Counted from the first letter of the stretch, positions 49,299 through 59,190 are shown. The stretch: DNA of 64,000 nucleotides from CAMTVQ01 sp947085255 (GCA_947085255.1 CAMTVQ010000001.1:248001-312000); one strand, 5' to 3'. Notes: generated from the sequence alone by a model not told the origin. Numbers and translations are program-made.

Positions 49299-52200
49299 AT
49301 GCAAAAATTAGCAATAGCAGTTGTAGCAGTAAGTTTATCTATTCAAGTAAGCTTAGCCCAAACACCTCAATTAGTAAAAAACATAGAAACTGGTACATTT
49401 AGCGGCAGTATTGCTAATCCGGAGGAAATTATTACAATCAACGGTATCGTATACTTTACGGCTACCAATCCAGATACCCGCTTCAAAGATCTTTGGAAAA
49501 CAAATGGAACTTCTGCTGGTACGGTACAAATAACCAATAATCTATTCCCTTTCCGACTTACCAACTGTAATGGCATATTGTATTTTGTAGCTTATACTGC
49601 TGCTACGGGGTTTGAGTTATTCAAATCTGACGGAACAGCAGCAGGCACACAACTTGTAAAAGACATATTGAGCGGATTTGAGGGGAGTGAGCCAACCAAT
49701 ATTATTCCAGGGAATGCCCCTTACGTATATTTTACAGCCGGAAATAAAAGCCTTACTCGCAGAGAATTATGGGTAACCGATGGAACAAATGCTGGTACCA
49801 TTAAACTCACTTCTTTCGATCAGAACAACCAAAGCTTTACTCCGCCTGCTAATTTATGTTTTACCAATAATACCTTATTCTTTTCAGCCGGCATTTCATC
49901 CACTTTTGGCATTGAATTATGGAAAAGCAATGGTGCGCCCTCAGGAACAGTAATGGTAAAAGATATATTTACCGGACCCGGAGCATCAGAACCTACAGCC
50001 ATTACGGCTTATGGCAATCAGATATATTTTTCTGCTAATAATGATACCGTAGGACATGAATTATGGCGAAGCGATGGCACAGCAGCTGGCACCCTATTGG
50101 TAAAAGATTTGAAAACAAATACATTCAACGGTACAAGCAGCAGTCCACGAAATTTTATCACACTCAACAATATCCTGCTATTTACTGCCTTAGATTCTTT
50201 TGGTAATAGAGGGCTTTGGAGAACAGACGGACTAGCCGTAAATACTCAAAAGGTAAGTGGGGTTATTCCTAATAATATTACCAAAATAGGAACTCTTATT
50301 TATTTTAGTGGCGGCAATACGCTGTATAAAAGCAATGGTACCGATACCGGAACTGTACTTATTAAAACACTTGGCAATGGCACATTGAATGGACCAAGTG
50401 TAATGACTGAAGTAGGCAATACGGTGTTTTTTGTGGGCAATAATGGCACCAATGGCGATTACGAGTTGTGGAAAACCAATGGTACCGAAGCCAGCACTGT
50501 ACGCGTAATTGATATACGTACGGGCAGTAATTCCTCCTTCCCATCGCTATTACATGCCTATCAAAACAAATTAATATTCTCGGCAGATGATGGTATAAAT
50601 GGAAAAGCATTGTACAATACCGATGGAACTATAAATGGCACACAAGCATTAACCATTGTACAGCAATCGAAAGGATCGGGTATTAGCAGCATTATACCAT
50701 TTGCAGGTAAAATACTCTTAGCCGCACGCGATAGTCTGAATGGAAATGAGCCTTGGATAAGTACTGGCAAACCAGAGGGTACTTCTTTACTCAAAAACAT
50801 TGTGAGTGGTACTGCAAGTAGCAACCCAACTTGGCTAACAGCGATAGATTCTACCGCTTATTTTAATGCCGACCAAGAACTCTGGAAAACAGATGGTACT
50901 ACCGCTGGAACGATATCATTGAGTACTATTTTTAAAGCAGATGATCCTACTTATCTCACAGCTATTGGCAATACCTTGTATTTTAATGGAGCAGGAAGTG
51001 TAAAAGATACCCTACGCGGTTTTGAATTATGGAAAACAGACGGTACCGCTGCAGGTACAGTACAAGTAAAAGATATTGCCGCAAAATCTAATGAAAGCAA
51101 TCCACGTTATTTAACAAACTTAAATGGTACTTTATATTTTGTAGCTAATGACAATATAAAAGGGAACGAGCTATGGAAAAGCAACGGAACAGATGCTGGT
51201 ACAACATTAGTAAGAGACATCAATACTGTAGGTGATTCATTTATAGACACATTGATAGTAATGAACAATGAGCTATATTTTAACGCTACCGACCAAAATG
51301 GGCAATATGGATTGTGGAAAAGCAATGGCACCTCTGCTGGCACACAATTTATAAAAGCTACCCCTGCCATAAAACAAACACTGACAGTTGTAAACGGTGA
51401 GCTATTTTATTTTACGTACGACAATACCTTAGGCTTTAATTTATGGAAAAGCAATGGTACAACTAATGGCACAGTGTTGGTAAAATCATTTCCAAGTTAT
51501 ACCTATACCGATGTAAAACCAGCAAGTTTTAAAAACAAATTCTATTTTGCGATGATAGATAGCCTTGCAGGAATAGAATTATGGAGCAGCGATGGCACAA
51601 GTACCGGAACTGCTTTATTTAAAGATATTCGTGTCGGCAGAACCGATAGTTATCCAACTGAACTATATGCTACCGCCGATTATCTGTATTTTTCTGCTAT
51701 CGACGACAGTACAGGAAGAGAAGCCTGGCGCAGTGATGGCACTCCAATAGGCACAAAATTGCTTAGTGACCTTGCCTTAAAAGGGGCATCCTCTTCACCC
51801 AAAAATTTCAAATTAATTGGAGAAAATTTATACTTCACAGCCAGTACATCTACTACTGGAAATGAATTGTGGCGTTTGTTTACTGGGTGTATAGAGGTTG
51901 ATTTTACTATGTCAAAACAAACTGCTTGTGTAAATGATAGCATTTATTTAGCAGCACAAGTAACCAATTTTACCAACGACCCAATATCCTATTCTTGGGA
52001 TTTTGGCGATGCATCATCTACAGGAAATGCTATTCCTACCCCTACAATAGTATTCAATACTGCTGGTACTAAAACAGTATCTCTAAACGTAACAACGACA
52101 GGTGCTTGTAGAAGTACGATTATTAAACAACTGACAATAGTTGGAAAGCCCACTATTATTTTAGCTACTAACAATGCAAATCAGTGCAAGCAAAACAATA

Positions 52201-52925
52201 ACTTTTTGTTTGCAGCTCAATCAAATGGAGAAAATCCAAAAACATTTAACTGGAGTTTTGGCGACAATAGTTTTTCCACTCTTGAAAATCCAACTCACAG
52301 CTATACCAATGCTGGCAATTATCCCGTAAAACTAGTAATAACGTCAAAAGGTCTTTGCAAAAGCGATACGGCTCAACTATTTGTTAATGTTGTAAATAAT
52401 CCAACTACACCGGCTATCAACGGAGTAAATTCTTCCTTTAAACAAGCTATTGATACGTTTTCGATAAACAATGCCGGTGCTGCATCTTATATTTGGACGA
52501 TTACCAATGGCACACAGCTAAGTGGAGGTACAAGTGATAGTATTATCGTAAAGTGGGACAATACGCCTCAAGGAACCGTTCGTGTAGTCGCCAAAGATAG
52601 CTGCGAAAGTAGTCCAGCAACAAAAATAATAACACTTAATACCCCTACTGGCATTGCAAGTAATACCCAATCTGTGATGATGGAAGTATATCCTAATCCG
52701 TGCAATATAACTTTTGCAACCTTACAGTTAAATGAATTAACACCACAAAATTATCAGCTACGTCTTTTTAATGCGGTGGGACAGGTAGTATATACCGAAT
52801 CGATTGTAGCTAAAACAAAATATATCAGCCATTTGATACCTACCCATTTTGCAAAAGGAATGTACATATTGGAGGTACAAGGAGCAAATAATCAAAGAAA
52901 TCAACAAAAATTAGCAATTTGGTAA
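49299..52925 (+). CDS. Large T9SS surface protein with ELWxxDGTxxGT repeats and PKD domains
   Basis: A 1,208-residue exported protein with a signal peptide (LAIAVVAVSLSIQVSLAQ). About 17 copies of ELWK(S/T)(D/N)GTxAGTxLVKDI-type motifs, spaced about 45-55 residues, fill residues 30-850 and probably form beta-propeller blades. Two PKD-like domains follow (about 865-945 and 950-1040; YSWDFGDASS and FNWSFGDNSF). A T9SS type A sorting domain closes the protein (MEVYPNPCNITFATLQL to QQKLAIW). Its ligand or adhesive role is unknown. The repeat family is common in T9SS bacteria. Confidence 0.88.
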   Translation: MQKLAIAVVAVSLSIQVSLAQTPQLVKNIETGTFSGSIANPEEIITINGIVYFTATNPDTRFKDLWKTNGTSAGTVQITNNLFPFRLTNCNGILYFVAYTAATGFELFKSDGTAAGTQLVKDILSGFEGSEPTNIIPGNAPYVYFTAGNKSLTRRELWVTDGTNAGTIKLTSFDQNNQSFTPPANLCFTNNTLFFSAGISSTFGIELWKSNGAPSGTVMVKDIFTGPGASEPTAITAYGNQIYFSANNDTVGHELWRSDGTAAGTLLVKDLKTNTFNGTSSSPRNFITLNNILLFTALDSFGNRGLWRTDGLAVNTQKVSGVIPNNITKIGTLIYFSGGNTLYKSNGTDTGTVLIKTLGNGTLNGPSVMTEVGNTVFFVGNNGTNGDYELWKTNGTEASTVRVIDIRTGSNSSFPSLLHAYQNKLIFSADDGINGKALYNTDGTINGTQALTIVQQSKGSGISSIIPFAGKILLAARDSLNGNEPWISTGKPEGTSLLKNIVSGTASSNPTWLTAIDSTAYFNADQELWKTDGTTAGTISLSTIFKADDPTYLTAIGNTLYFNGAGSVKDTLRGFELWKTDGTAAGTVQVKDIAAKSNESNPRYLTNLNGTLYFVANDNIKGNELWKSNGTDAGTTLVRDINTVGDSFIDTLIVMNNELYFNATDQNGQYGLWKSNGTSAGTQFIKATPAIKQTLTVVNGELFYFTYDNTLGFNLWKSNGTTNGTVLVKSFPSYTYTDVKPASFKNKFYFAMIDSLAGIELWSSDGTSTGTALFKDIRVGRTDSYPTELYATADYLYFSAIDDSTGREAWRSDGTPIGTKLLSDLALKGASSSPKNFKLIGENLYFTASTSTTGNELWRLFTGCIEVDFTMSKQTACVNDSIYLAAQVTNFTNDPISYSWDFGDASSTGNAIPTPTIVFNTAGTKTVSLNVTTTGACRSTIIKQLTIVGKPTIILATNNANQCKQNNNFLFAAQSNGENPKTFNWSFGDNSFSTLENPTHSYTNAGNYPVKLVITSKGLCKSDTAQLFVNVVNNPTTPAINGVNSSFKQAIDTFSINNAGAASYIWTITNGTQLSGGTSDSIIVKWDNTPQGTVRVVAKDSCESSPATKIITLNTPTGIASNTQSVMMEVYPNPCNITFATLQLNELTPQNYQLRLFNAVGQVVYTESIVAKTKYISHLIPTHFAKGMYILEVQGANNQRNQQKLAIW

Positions 52926-52988
52926 ACTAAGTCATCATCTGTTAGTTAAAATAATACGTAGTTTTAATCGTAAATAAATTTAAACAAA

Positions 52989-53543
52989 ATGAAAAAGTTC
53001 ATCATCCTTAGTGTAATCCTTGTTACTGCATCATTTGGCCAAGCCCAAGATGTTTTCTCTACTAAAAAAGGCAATATTTCTTTCTTCTCTTCTACCCCGC
53101 TGGAAGATATTGAAGCAAAATCAGGTAACGGAGTATCTGTACTCACACTATCTAAAAAGGATATATTATTTACAGTACAAATAAAGTCGTTTGTGTTTGA
53201 CAAAGAATTAATGCAAGAACACTTTAACGAAAATTACATGGAAAGCGATAAGTATCCATCGGCTACTTTTAAAGGTAAAATCAATGAAGATGTAGATCTT
53301 ACTAAAGATGGTGAATATAAAGTAACCGTTACCGGAAAGTTGACTATGCACGGTGTAAGTAAAGACCGTACCATTCCAGGTGTTATTAAAGTAAGCAATG
53401 GCACCATAAATGTAAATACCAAATTTACAGTAGCTTGCAAAGAACACAATATTGAAATACCTACCGTTGTAGCACAAAAAATTGCTGAATCGGTAGAGGT
53501 AACACTAAATGCAGATTACGCTCCGTTTAAATCGAGCAAATGA
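52989..53543 (+). CDS. YceI-family periplasmic lipid-binding protein
   Basis: A 184-residue protein with a signal peptide (MKKFIILSVILVTASFGQAQ) and a YceI domain, a lipocalin-like barrel that binds isoprenoids. The family segments FVFDKELMQEHFNENYMESDKYPSATFKGKI, VTVTGKLTMHGVSKD and VEVTLNADYAPFKS are present, although the N-terminal part (VFSTKKGNISFFSSTPLEDIEAKS) is typical too. It may carry a quinone or carotenoid precursor. A bidirectional terminator separates it from pnp. Confidence 0.88.
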   Translation: MKKFIILSVILVTASFGQAQDVFSTKKGNISFFSSTPLEDIEAKSGNGVSVLTLSKKDILFTVQIKSFVFDKELMQEHFNENYMESDKYPSATFKGKINEDVDLTKDGEYKVTVTGKLTMHGVSKDRTIPGVIKVSNGTINVNTKFTVACKEHNIEIPTVVAQKIAESVEVTLNADYAPFKSSK

Positions 53544-53558
53544 GCAATATACTCCAAT

Positions 53559-53595
53559 AGAAAAGCCCTCTTGTATTATACAAGAGGGCTTTTCT
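53559..53595. terminator. Bidirectional terminator, YceI gene and pnp
   Basis: A 17-bp perfect stem (53559-53575 with 53579-53595, core GCCCTCTTGTA) has a 3-base loop and A/T-rich ends, between convergent genes. Confidence 0.94.
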
Positions 53596-53615
53596 ATTAA
53601 AAGAAAATATTAAAA

Positions 53616-55748
53616 TTATTCTGCCATTTCTGGTTTAGGTAATAATATTTTACGTGATAAACGGAATTTACCAGTTTTCTTATCTACCTCTACTAATTTC
53701 ACTTTTACTACTTCGCCAACTTCTAAAACACCATCCATGGTTTCGATACGTTTGTGATCGATTTCAGAGATGTGTAATAAACCGTCTTTACCTGGCATAA
53801 ACTCAACAAATGCACCAAAAGGCATAATTGATTTTACTTTTCCTTCGTATACTTCACCTACTTCAGGTATAGCAACAATGGCACGGATACGCGCTAAAGC
53901 AGCATCTACCGAATTTTTATCCACCGCAAATACTTGGATTACTCCTTTATTATCAACTTCTTCGATATTAATGGTAGCACCCGTTTCACGTTGCATTTCT
54001 TGGATGATTTTTCCACCAGGTCCGATAATGGCACCAATAAACTCACGCTCGATAGATAATGTTACCATACGAGGTGCATTTGGTTTGTAATCTTCACGAG
54101 GTGCAGCAAGTGTTTTGCCCATCTCACCTAAAATATGTAAACGACCTTCTTTTGCTTGGTGTAATGCTTTCGACATTACTTCATACGATAAACCATCTAC
54201 TTTAATGTCCATTTGGCAAGCAGTAATACCTTTGGTAGTACCCGTTACTTTAAAGTCCATATCTCCTAAATGATCTTCGTCACCTAAAATATCCGAAAGG
54301 ATAGCATATTTACCTGATTTTGTATCGGTAATCAATCCCATTGCGATACCAGATACTGGTGCTTTGATTTTGATACCAGCATCCATCAGTGCCAATGTTC
54401 CGGCACATACCGTAGCCATTGATGATGAACCGTTTGATTCTAAAATATCAGAAACGATACGCACTGTGTACGGACAAACCTCAACAGCTGGCATTACTTT
54501 ACGTAAGGCACGCATAGCTAAGTTACCATGACCAATTTCTCTACGACCTGCTCCGCGGTTAGGACGAACCTCACCCGTTGAAAAGCCAGGGAAATTGTAA
54601 TGCAATAAGAATTTGTTGTAACCAAAGAATACAGCACCATCGATAATTTGCTCATCGGTTTTAGCACCTAAAGTTACTGTTGTTAATGATTGTGTTTCGC
54701 CACGTGTAAATACCGCAGAACCGTGTGCAGAAGGCAAATAACCTGCTTCTGTCCAGATAGGACGAACTTCAGTAGTTTTACGACCATCTAAACGAATGCT
54801 TTCGTCTAAAATCATATTACGCATCGCCTCTTTTTCTACATCATGGTAGTATTTACTTACTAAGAATTTAGTATTGCTATCTAGCTCTTCGCCCATAGTA
54901 GCAATGTATTCTTCTTTGATAGCTTTAAATCCAGCACCACGATCGTCTTTGCTTAAGCCTGATTTAGCTACTGCATATACTTTATCGTAAGTTGCTTTTT
55001 TAATTGCTTCTTTTAAATCCCAGTCGTTAGTTTCGTGGTTGTACGTACGTTTTACCGTAGCACCAACCATTTCAGCTAATTCTAACTGTGCTTTAATTTG
55101 TATTTTAATGGCTTCGTGAGCAAGTTTCAATGCTTCTACCATTTCTTCTTCAGAACATTCGTTGGCTTCACCTTCCACCATCATAATGTCTTTAGCTGTA
55201 GCTGCAATGATTAAATCAATATCAGCACGCTCTAAATCAGAAATAGTTGGGTTGATGATGTATTTACCATCAATTTTAGCAATACGTACTTCAGAGATAG
55301 GCCCGTTGAAAGGAATATCACTTACTGCAATGGCAGCAGAAGCAGCTAATGCTACTAAGCAATCAGGCATAATTTCTTTATCAGCAGAAATTAGCGTAAG
55401 CATTACTTGTGTATCAGCATGATAATCGTCGTTGAACAATGGACGTAACGCACGATCCACCAAACGACTGATTAGTACTTCGTAATCTGACAAACGCGCT
55501 TCGCGGCGTAAGAAACCTCCTGGAATACGTCCATTAGACGCATATTTTTCTTGATAATCTACTGACAAAGGAAGAAAATCAATTCCTTCTTTTGCATCCT
55601 TGTTAGATACTACTGTGGCTAAAATCATACAGTCGCCCATACGTACCACTACCGAACCATCAGCTTGTTTAGCTAATTTGCCGGTTTCGATGGAAATCAT
55701 TCTTCCATCTCCTAAGTCAAACGACTTAGTAATTCCAATTTTTGACAT
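53616..55748 (-). CDS. pnp: Polyribonucleotide nucleotidyltransferase (PNPase)
   Basis: PNPase degrades RNA 3' to 5' using phosphate and is a degradosome enzyme. The 710-residue protein has two RNase PH domains (about 10-230 and 310-540), an all-helical linker, a KH domain (IGAIIGPGGKIIQEMQRETGATI) and an S1 domain (GEVYEGKVKSIMPFGAFVEFMPGKDGLLHISEI). A TATCTTTG promoter box lies 25 bases upstream of the ATG. Confidence 0.97.
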   Translation of the reverse strand: MSKIGITKSFDLGDGRMISIETGKLAKQADGSVVVRMGDCMILATVVSNKDAKEGIDFLPLSVDYQEKYASNGRIPGGFLRREARLSDYEVLISRLVDRALRPLFNDDYHADTQVMLTLISADKEIMPDCLVALAASAAIAVSDIPFNGPISEVRIAKIDGKYIINPTISDLERADIDLIIAATAKDIMMVEGEANECSEEEMVEALKLAHEAIKIQIKAQLELAEMVGATVKRTYNHETNDWDLKEAIKKATYDKVYAVAKSGLSKDDRGAGFKAIKEEYIATMGEELDSNTKFLVSKYYHDVEKEAMRNMILDESIRLDGRKTTEVRPIWTEAGYLPSAHGSAVFTRGETQSLTTVTLGAKTDEQIIDGAVFFGYNKFLLHYNFPGFSTGEVRPNRGAGRREIGHGNLAMRALRKVMPAVEVCPYTVRIVSDILESNGSSSMATVCAGTLALMDAGIKIKAPVSGIAMGLITDTKSGKYAILSDILGDEDHLGDMDFKVTGTTKGITACQMDIKVDGLSYEVMSKALHQAKEGRLHILGEMGKTLAAPREDYKPNAPRMVTLSIEREFIGAIIGPGGKIIQEMQRETGATINIEEVDNKGVIQVFAVDKNSVDAALARIRAIVAIPEVGEVYEGKVKSIMPFGAFVEFMPGKDGLLHISEIDHKRIETMDGVLEVGEVVKVKLVEVDKKTGKFRLSRKILLPKPEMAE

Positions 55749-55773
55749 CGCTTTTTATTATTATTTTACGGCG

Positions 55774-55781
55774 CAAAGATA
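55774..55781 (-). promoter_or_regulatory. -7 promoter box for pnp
   Basis: The complement reads TATCTTTG, an exact TAnnTTTG match, 25 bases upstream of the pnp ATG. Confidence 0.5.
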
Positions 55782-55892
55782 GTTAATCTACAGCAGATTA
55801 AGAATCTATTGATAGCTATGCCCCTATTGTACTGTTTTTGAATAATTAAATCACGGGTAAAATGGTGTACTTTGCATCATAGATACTAATTT

Positions 55893-56885
55893 ATGCTTGC
55901 CAAAAAGAAAGAGCACCCTAAAGAAAAAACAAAATTACATCCACGAAGTAAGCACCGTGAGCGCTATGATTTTAACCAACTTATTGCAAGTTGTAAGGAA
56001 TTGCGCCCATTTGTTATACTAACTGCTTACGACGACGAGTCGATTGATTTTTCGAATCCGCAGGCTGTAAAAATGCTAAACAAAGCACTACTACAACACT
56101 ATTACGACATTACTGATTGGGATATTCCTGCTCATTATTTATGCCCACCTGTACCAGGCAGAGCAGATTACATACATCATATTGCAGATATACTGCGCAA
56201 TAACAATGCTGGACAAATACCAACAGGCGCACACATAAAGTGCTTAGATATTGGCGTAGGTGCCAATTGTATTTACCCCATAATAGGGACTAAAGAATAC
56301 GGGTGGTCGTTTATTGGCAGCGATATAGACCCTGTTTCTATAGCTGCTGCTACTAAAACAGTCGCAGCAAATGCCACTTTAGGTGGTAAGATTGAGTTGC
56401 GCTTGCAAAACAATCCAAAAGATATTTTTGTGGGTATTATTAAAAAAGATGAGTTTATTGACTTAACTATATGCAATCCCCCTTTTCACATGTCAATGGA
56501 GGCTGCACAAGAAGGAACACTGCGAAAAGTATCAAACCTGAATGCGCAAAATACTGCTAAACCTGTATTGAATTTTGGTGGACAAAATACCGAGTTGTGG
56601 TGCGAGGGTGGCGAGGAGCAATTTGTGGCCGAAATGGTTCGTCAAAGTATGCAGTTTGCACACTCTTGTTGCTGGTTTTCTACCCTAATATCAAAACAAG
56701 CGCATGTAAAACGCGTGCACGATGCCTTGCATATAGCAGCGGCAGTGGAGGTAAAAACGATTCCAATGGGGCAAGGAAATAAATCGAGCAGAGTGGTTGC
56801 GTGGACTTTTTTGAATAAAGAACAGCAACAGAAATGGGCAGAAACAAGATGGAAGGAACCTACATCAACTCCCGAAAAGCACTAA
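55893..56885 (+). CDS. rlmF: 23S rRNA (adenine(1618)-N6)-methyltransferase
   Basis: RlmF methylates A1618 of 23S rRNA. The 330-residue protein starts with a basic tail, HPRSKHRERYDFNQL. The SAM site LDIGVGANCIYPI is at 118-130, and the catalytic NPPF (195-198) is in LTICNPPFHMS. These are hallmark RlmF/YbiN features. It is divergent from pnp with 144 bases between, and a TACTTTG-type sequence near 55870 may be its promoter. Confidence 0.93.
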   Translation: MLAKKKEHPKEKTKLHPRSKHRERYDFNQLIASCKELRPFVILTAYDDESIDFSNPQAVKMLNKALLQHYYDITDWDIPAHYLCPPVPGRADYIHHIADILRNNNAGQIPTGAHIKCLDIGVGANCIYPIIGTKEYGWSFIGSDIDPVSIAAATKTVAANATLGGKIELRLQNNPKDIFVGIIKKDEFIDLTICNPPFHMSMEAAQEGTLRKVSNLNAQNTAKPVLNFGGQNTELWCEGGEEQFVAEMVRQSMQFAHSCCWFSTLISKQAHVKRVHDALHIAAAVEVKTIPMGQGNKSSRVVAWTFLNKEQQQKWAETRWKEPTSTPEKH

Positions 56886-56910
56886 TAGTAGTATTAAAAC
56901 CCATAAAACG

Positions 56911-57336
56911 ATGCAAATAACAGAACAAACAAGCATTACCGTAGCAACAACGGTACATGCACCAGTGGCAACCGTTTGGAAATGCTGGACACTGCCCGAA
57001 TACATTACTCAATGGAATCATGCTTCTGACGACTGGCACTGCCCTTATGCAGAAAATGACTTGCGTGTAAACGGCACATTTAAATCCACAATGGCCGCAA
57101 AAGACGGAAGCATGAGTTTTGATTTTGAAGGCGTTTATACCGCTGTAGATGAACATAAGCGGATTGAGTACACATTAGCTGATGGTAGAAAAGTAAAAAT
57201 TACATTTTTGGCTGAAGGTGCTAAAACAACCGTAACAGAAGAATTTGATCCAGAGAATATCAACTCACGTGAGCTACAAAAAGGTGGCTGGCAAGCTATT
57301 TTAGATAATTTTAAAAAGATTACGGAGCAAGCCTAA
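56911..57336 (+). CDS. SRPBCC-fold protein (AHSA1 family)
   Basis: A 141-residue protein of the activator-of-Hsp90-ATPase-1-like START family. VATTVHAPVATVWKCWTLPEYITQWNHAS and the C-terminal GWQAILDNFKKI are typical. It would have a deep hydrophobic ligand cavity. The ligand is unknown. It follows rlmF by 25 bases, and its stop overlaps the next start by 1 base (TAATG), suggesting a three-gene transcript. Confidence 0.9.
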   Translation: MQITEQTSITVATTVHAPVATVWKCWTLPEYITQWNHASDDWHCPYAENDLRVNGTFKSTMAAKDGSMSFDFEGVYTAVDEHKRIEYTLADGRKVKITFLAEGAKTTVTEEFDPENINSRELQKGGWQAILDNFKKITEQA

Positions 57337-57875
57337 TGCAAAAACTTAAATTAGACGAACTAAATAGGGCAACCGTACAAGAATTTAAAACTGCTGATAA
57401 ATTACCCATATGTGTGGTATTAGATAATGTGCGCAGCATGCACAATGTGGGCTCGGTATTTCGTACCTGTGATGCCTTTGCTATAGATACCTTGTACTTG
57501 TGTGGCATAACTGCACAACCACCGCACAGAGATATAGAAAAAGCAGCCTTAGGAGCTACACAATCTGTACACTGGCAGTATACCGCCCAAATTACTACCG
57601 CAATAAAGGAATTACAAGCTCAGGGATATACTGTATTGGCTATAGAGCAGGTAAGTACGAGTATTAATCTGTTGCATTTTAAGCCTAGCCCAACCAACAA
57701 ATATGCCTTTGTTTTTGGTAATGAGGTAAATGGTATAAGTGAAGAGATTTTACCCTTGGTAGATGGTTGTATAGAAATACCACAATTTGGCACCAAACAT
57801 TCTTTTAATGTATCGGTAACGGCTGCAATAGTACTGTGGGATGTGGTAAGTAAGACCAGTTTATTAGCTCAATAA
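57336..57875 (+). CDS. TrmH-family RNA methyltransferase
   Basis: A 179-residue SPOUT methyltransferase without an extra N-terminal domain. Motif 1 is VLDNVRSMHNVGSVFRTCDAF, motif 2 FVFGNEVNGISEEILPLVDGCIEIPQFG, and motif 3 HSFNVSVTAAIVLWDV. It probably methylates a tRNA or rRNA ribose; the short form resembles TrmL/TrmH. It overlaps the AHSA1 gene by 1 base. The SRP RNA gene follows. Confidence 0.88.
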   Translation: MQKLKLDELNRATVQEFKTADKLPICVVLDNVRSMHNVGSVFRTCDAFAIDTLYLCGITAQPPHRDIEKAALGATQSVHWQYTAQITTAIKELQAQGYTVLAIEQVSTSINLLHFKPSPTNKYAFVFGNEVNGISEEILPLVDGCIEIPQFGTKHSFNVSVTAAIVLWDVVSKTSLLAQ

Positions 57876-57923
57876 AAAATTGAGAATGCGTAAATTACTT
57901 CACCAAAAATTAACAAAAAATAC

Positions 57924-57931
57924 TACTTTTG
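57924..57931 (+). promoter_or_regulatory. -7 promoter box for the SRP RNA
   Basis: TACTTTTG matches TAnnTTTG and ends 3 bases before the predicted 5' end of the RNA. Here the RNA end itself marks the start site, which calibrates the spacing for the other boxes. Confidence 0.65.
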
Positions 57932-57934
57932 CGG

Positions 57935-58033
57935 TGGGTAAGTCTTATACGACCAGCTCCTCTTGAACTCCCCCAGGTTCGGAAGGAAGCAAGGGTAAAG
58001 AGTTGTAGCGGTGCGATATAAGGGGCTTACCCA
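57935..58033 (+). ncRNA. ffs: Signal recognition particle RNA (small, 4.5S type)
   Basis: About 99 bases. The ends pair (TGGGTAAG at 57935-57942 with CTTACCCA at 58026-58033). The apical domain has the universal GTTCGGAAGGAAGCAAGG-type region (57978-57994) that binds Ffh, with GGAA tetraloop-like sequence. A T-run after the closing stem (58034-58040) acts as terminator. It directs membrane-protein targeting. Confidence 0.95.
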
Positions 58034-58132
58034 TTTTTTTAAATTTGTCTGTTACCTATGGACGACTTAAAGAGAATTCCAAAAACCAATTGACAAATCG
58101 TCAAATTAACTAATCAACAAATTAAAAAACAT

Positions 58133-58798
58133 ATGCAATTTTTCATCGACACAGCCAACCTAGCCCAAATTAAAGAAGCCCAAGATTTAGGCGTATTAGA
58201 CGGTGTAACTACTAATCCATCGTTGATGGCAAAAGAAGGTATTACTGGCGAGGCTAATGTAATGGCCCATTACAAGGCTATATGCGCGATTGTTGATGAC
58301 AAAGTAAGTGCCGAAGTAATTAGCACTACGTATGAAGAAATGATTGCCGAGGGAGAAAAATTGGCAGCCATTGATAAAAAAATTGTAGTAAAAATACCGA
58401 TGATAAAAGATGGTATAAAAGCACTAAAATATTTTTCTAAAAAAGGAATTCGTACCAATTGTACTTTGATATTTTCTCCAGGGCAGGCTCTATTAGCTGC
58501 CAAAGCAGGTGCTACCTATGTGTCGCCATTTGTAGGCAGATTAGATGATATTTCTACGGATGGTATGTTATTGATAGATGATATCCGCATCATTTTTGAT
58601 AATTACGGTTACGAAACACAAATTTTAGCTGCTTCGGTACGCCACCCTATGCACATTATACAGTGTGCAAAATTAGGTGCCGATGTAATGACAGGACCTT
58701 TATCTGCCATATTAGCCTTACTAAAACACCCACTAACCGATAGCGGATTGGCTACCTTTTTAGCCGACCATGCAAAAGCGGCTGGTAAGCAAAGCTAA
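58133..58798 (+). CDS. tal: Transaldolase / fructose-6-phosphate aldolase-like protein
   Basis: The 221-residue short form of the transaldolase family. MQFFIDTANLAQIKEA and GVTTNPSLMAKEG are the N-terminal signatures. The Schiff-base Lys is Lys87 in VVKIPM. It transfers dihydroxyacetone units in the pentose-phosphate pathway, or splits fructose 6-phosphate. Short-form members are difficult to separate by sequence; transaldolase is the usual activity in Bacteroidota. Confidence 0.9.
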   Translation: MQFFIDTANLAQIKEAQDLGVLDGVTTNPSLMAKEGITGEANVMAHYKAICAIVDDKVSAEVISTTYEEMIAEGEKLAAIDKKIVVKIPMIKDGIKALKYFSKKGIRTNCTLIFSPGQALLAAKAGATYVSPFVGRLDDISTDGMLLIDDIRIIFDNYGYETQILAASVRHPMHIIQCAKLGADVMTGPLSAILALLKHPLTDSGLATFLADHAKAAGKQS

Positions 58799-58824
58799 AA
58801 GTCGACTTCACTAATTTAATGAAT

Positions 58825-58859
58825 AAAAAAAGCCATTTGAATTATCAGATGGCTTTTTT
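58825..58859 (+). terminator. Terminator of the transaldolase gene
   Basis: AGCCATTTG pairs with CAGATGGCT (one G-T pair) with an A-run before and a T-run after; loop AATTAT. Confidence 0.88.
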
Positions 58860-58872
58860 GTGTTTATACGTT

Positions 58873-58899
58873 TCTAAAGAAATTAGCCTTTTTCAACCA
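58873..58899 (-). pseudogene. 27-bp remnant/duplicate of the kmo 3' end
   Basis: On the minus strand this reads TGG TTG AAA AAG GCT AAT TTC TTT AGA, encoding WLKKANFFR. It matches the WLKEANFFR codons at the end of kmo (60164-60190) at 24 of 27 bases. The similarity stops abruptly at the W codon. The two copies flank the orphan membrane gene like an attachment-site duplication. Confidence 0.75.
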
Positions 58900-59109
58900 A
58901 GTTTAGGATTTCAAAACTCTTATTCGTGAGTTCGATATGCCTACCAATACCAGGCTATTTCAGGAACACATTGAATAGCAAAACGCAAGATACTTTTCAA
59001 CACTTTAACTATCTGTAAAACAGATATTTACATCTTGTATATTTATTAATCATACAAATTTATTCCATTCTGTTTAAAACCCAATACTAATGCACCCTTA
59101 AGGGGAATG

Positions 59110-59117
59110 TACTTTTG
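59110..59117 (+). promoter_or_regulatory. -7 promoter box for the orphan membrane protein
   Basis: TACTTTTG matches TAnnTTTG and gives a leader of about 70 bases with a 9-bp hairpin. Confidence 0.45.
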
Positions 59118-59190
59118 TGTAAATAGTTTAAATCTAGTTATTCAAACTATTTACTGATTTATATCTATTTAAACGTAAAAAATATTTAGT

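Larger units (their letters stand above)
58860..59190. other. 331-base spacer with kmo 3'-end duplicate, promoter and UTR hairpin
   Basis: It includes 58873-58899, a near-copy of the kmo 3' end; a TACTTTTG promoter box (59110-59117); and a 9-bp perfect stem (AAATAGTTT 59121-59129, AAACTATTT 59144-59152) in the leader of the following orphan gene. No intact gene was seen. Confidence 0.75.

Noticed and set aside
58905..58960. Short minus-strand peptide ending ELTNKSFEILNLVEKG
   Set aside because: It is a short frame with an upstream stop and no start. The kmo-like reading of 58873-58899 in another frame is better supported.
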